Shown here piece by piece: positions 5,211-6,785 of a DNA stretch of 6,785 nt. This DNA is from UBA2197 sp034370465. Its GTDB lineage: Bacteria; Desulfobacterota; Desulfuromonadia; Desulfuromonadales; UBA2197. The notes beneath the pieces were generated by a model. That model was not told the DNA's origin. It searched no databases and saw nothing but the letters and a program-made list of their open reading frames with translations. The stretch covers positions 1 through 6,785 of the forward strand of contig JAXMLA010000118.1 in NCBI GenBank assembly GCA_034370465.1, read 5' to 3'. A program made the position numbers and the translations under genes. Numbering within the stretch: position 1 is the first letter of the stretch; each line of letters opens with the position of its first letter.

Positions 5211-6707
5211 ATGTCTCACCAATCTGATCTGATCGCCGAAGATATTCTCGCTTATTTGAAGAGCCAGGAAGAGAAGTCGATGCTGCGCTTCATCACCTGT
5301 GGCAGCGTCGACGACGGCAAGAGCACCCTGATCGGCCGCCTCCTCTGGGATTCGAAGATGATCTTCGAAGATCAGCTCGCCGCCCTTGAGAGTGACAGCA
5401 AAAAGGTCGGCACCCAGGGGGAGAAGATCGATTATGCCCTGCTTCTGGACGGCTTGCAGGCGGAGCGCGAGCAGGGGATCACTATCGACGTCGCCTACCG
5501 CTTCTTCTCCACCGACAAGCGCAAGTTCATCGTCGCCGATACCCCCGGCCACGAGCAGTACACCCGCAACATGGTCACCGGCGCTTCCACTGCTGATGTC
5601 GCCGTCATCCTCATCGACGCCCGCAAGGGGATCCTCACCCAGAGCCGGCGCCATTCCTATCTCGTCTCGCTGGTCGGCATCCGCAACGTCGTCCTGGCGA
5701 TCAACAAGATGGATCTCGTCGACTACAGCGCGGCGCGCTTCGCGGAAATCCGTCAGGAGTACGCCGCCTTCGCCGCCGGTCTCGGCTTTGCGTCGATCAC
5801 CGCCATCCCCATCTCCGCCCTCGAAGGGCACAACGTCCTGGAACGGAGTCCGCGCACAAACTGGTACGCCGGCCCGACTTTGATGGAGTTCCTGGAAACC
5901 GTGGAGATTGCCACGGCCGCTGCTGATCTCCCCTTCCGGCTACCGGTGCAGTGGGTTAATCGCCCCAATCTCGATTTCCGCGGCTTTGCCGGCACGATCA
6001 CTGCCGGGACGATCCGCCCTGGTGACGAGGTCGTGGTCCCGGCTTCAGGGCAGAGAAGTCGCGTCAAGCGCATCGTCACCTTTGACGGAGATCTCCCCGA
6101 AGCGGTTGCCGGCCAGGCCGTGACCCTGACCCTTGAGGATGAGATCGACATCAGCCGCGGCGATCTGCTGGTGGCGGCGACGGCGCGACCGGCCTGCGCC
6201 GACCAGTTAGCCGCCCATCTCGTCTGGATGCAGGACGAGCCGCTCCTCCTCAATCGCGACTATCTGCTCAAGATCGGGGCGACTTCGGTTCCGGTGCAGG
6301 TCAGCGAACTGCAGCACAAGATCAACGTCAATACTCTGGAAGAAGAGACCGGCAATACCCTGCGTCTCAACGAAATCGGCGTGTGCCTTTTGAGTGCGGG
6401 GAAAGCGATCACCTTCGATCCCTACCGCGAGAATCGCGCCGGTGGCGCCTTTATCCTCATCGATCGTTTCAGCAATGCCACAGTCGCGGCAGGGGATGAT
6501 CGATTCGGCCTTGCGGCGGCGGAGCCGTCACTGGACCGAGGTGGAGATCGACCAGAAGCGCCGCGCCGGACTCAAAGGCCAGCGCGCCCGGGCGCTGTGG
6601 TTCACCGGCGTTGCCGGCGCAGAGAAATTGACGGTCGCCAAACTGGTCGAAAAGAAGCTATACTCCCTCGGTCGCCACACGCAGCTGATTCACGACAGCA
6701 GCGGTGA
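5211..6707 (+). CDS. cysN: Sulfate adenylyltransferase subunit 1 (ATP sulfurylase GTPase), frameshifted at the 3' end
   Basis: CysN is the GTPase subunit of ATP sulfurylase, coupling GTP hydrolysis to APS formation by CysD. Family-like sequence covers codons 1-428 (to about 6494). It shows the elongation-factor-type GTPase motifs GSVDDGKST (31-39), GITID (89-93), DTPGH (110-114), NKMD (165-168) and SAL (202-204), then the beta-barrel domains (about 240-420) with VQWVNRPNLDFRGFAG and a final GGAFILIDRFSNATVAAG. The start is clear, with AGGAG (5200-5204) six bases upstream. After codon 428 the frame continues to 6707, but the last 69 residues are Arg/Pro/Ala-rich and unlike any family. In the +1 frame from the GGGG run (6492-6495), CysN-to-CysC-like sequence continues. 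Removing one G would restore a CysN-CysC type fusion. The GTPase part should be functional. The frameshift may be a real mutation, recoding or a sequencing error. Confidence 0.92.
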   Translation: MSHQSDLIAEDILAYLKSQEEKSMLRFITCGSVDDGKSTLIGRLLWDSKMIFEDQLAALESDSKKVGTQGEKIDYALLLDGLQAEREQGITIDVAYRFFSTDKRKFIVADTPGHEQYTRNMVTGASTADVAVILIDARKGILTQSRRHSYLVSLVGIRNVVLAINKMDLVDYSAARFAEIRQEYAAFAAGLGFASITAIPISALEGHNVLERSPRTNWYAGPTLMEFLETVEIATAAADLPFRLPVQWVNRPNLDFRGFAGTITAGTIRPGDEVVVPASGQRSRVKRIVTFDGDLPEAVAGQAVTLTLEDEIDISRGDLLVAATARPACADQLAAHLVWMQDEPLLLNRDYLLKIGATSVPVQVSELQHKINVNTLEEETGNTLRLNEIGVCLLSAGKAITFDPYRENRAGGAFILIDRFSNATVAAGDDRFGLAAAEPSLDRGGDRPEAPRRTQRPARPGAVVHRRCRRREIDGRQTGRKEAILPRSPHAADSRQQR

Positions 6708-6785
6708 TTTAGAGCAGGCGGTGCCATTGGCCGGAGTGCTCGTTGACGCCGGTCTGATTACCCTGATCGCGCTCGATGATCCGCA
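6496..6785 (+). CDS. Degenerate APS kinase-like (CysC) domain, out of frame with cysN (partial)
   Basis: In the +1 frame relative to cysN, 96 codons are open to the window end. They read MIDSALRRRSRHWTEVEI, then RRAGLKGQRARALWFTG, VAKLVEKKLYSLGR and VLVDAGLITLIALDDP. The HW...LKGQ...LWFTG entry, the helix after the P-loop, and VDAGLI match the APS kinase domain of CysN-CysC fusions. The kinase itself looks dead. Where the family has GLSGxGKST, this has GVAGAEKLT (6607-6633): Glu replaces the Gly before the invariant Lys, and Leu replaces the Ser. The DGDNxR segment that binds APS is replaced by HDSSG, and about 20 residues before VDAGLI are missing. ATG 6496 could start a separate protein, but it has no properly spaced ribosome binding site, so a frameshifted fusion is more likely. 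Loss of APS kinase fits a pathway whose reductase uses APS directly. Confidence 0.7.
   Translation, partial: MIDSALRRRSRHWTEVEIDQKRRAGLKGQRARALWFTGVAGAEKLTVAKLVEKKLYSLGRHTQLIHDSSGDLEQAVPLAGVLVDAGLITLIALDDP

Noticed and set aside
6496..6785. Intact, separately translated cysC gene.
   Set aside because: The P-loop and APS-binding segment are defective and ATG 6496 has no spaced ribosome binding site. The junction matches a CysN-CysC fusion instead.

Overview
This window looks like chromosomal DNA from a GC-rich Gram-negative bacterium. A relative of Geobacter, Desulfuromonas or Pelobacter (Desulfuromonadota) is my best guess. It rests on gene content (accA, sensor kinase, long-chain polyprenyl diphosphate synthase, an iron-sulfur APS reductase in a cysHDN operon) and on a possible sigma-54 promoter. 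No marker gene proves it. All genes are on the + strand.

Layout. Bases 2-148 are the 3' end of accA (acetyl-CoA carboxylase alpha subunit). Bases 177-1715 encode a membrane-bound sensor histidine kinase with no response regulator beside it. Bases 1759-2727 encode an IspB-like polyprenyl diphosphate synthase. This cluster is closed by a long hairpin terminator (2746-2790). Bases 2887-3129 encode an unrecognised 80-residue protein with its own possible sigma-54 promoter and a leader that can pair with its ribosome binding site. A second strong terminator (3235-3271) follows. An AT-rich control region (3272-3426) then leads into the sulfate-assimilation operon cysH (3427-4128), cysD (4220-5125) and cysN (from 5211), which runs off the window.

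How the genes work together. CysD and CysN form ATP sulfurylase, a GTP-driven enzyme that makes adenosine 5'-phosphosulfate (APS) from sulfate and ATP. CysH carries the cysteines of the [4Fe-4S] APS reductase type, so it should reduce APS directly to sulfite without PAPS. This fits the most unusual feature. After cysN, in the +1 frame, lies an APS-kinase-like (CysC) region whose P-loop is degenerate and whose APS-binding segment is missing. A CysN-CysC type fusion therefore seems to have lost its kinase function, and in this sequence it is also separated from CysN by a one-base frameshift in a GGGG run.

Other structure. Both intergenic gaps of the cys operon hold the same type of element: in-phase heptamers (TCAGGAG-like, then inverted CTGAATT-like) that can fold into hairpins. 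The cysH promoter is flanked by two inverted copies of an AATTCTTGA(N)TCAA motif about 53 bp apart, a good candidate operator pair. I found no tRNA, rRNA, CRISPR array, insertion sequence or phage gene.
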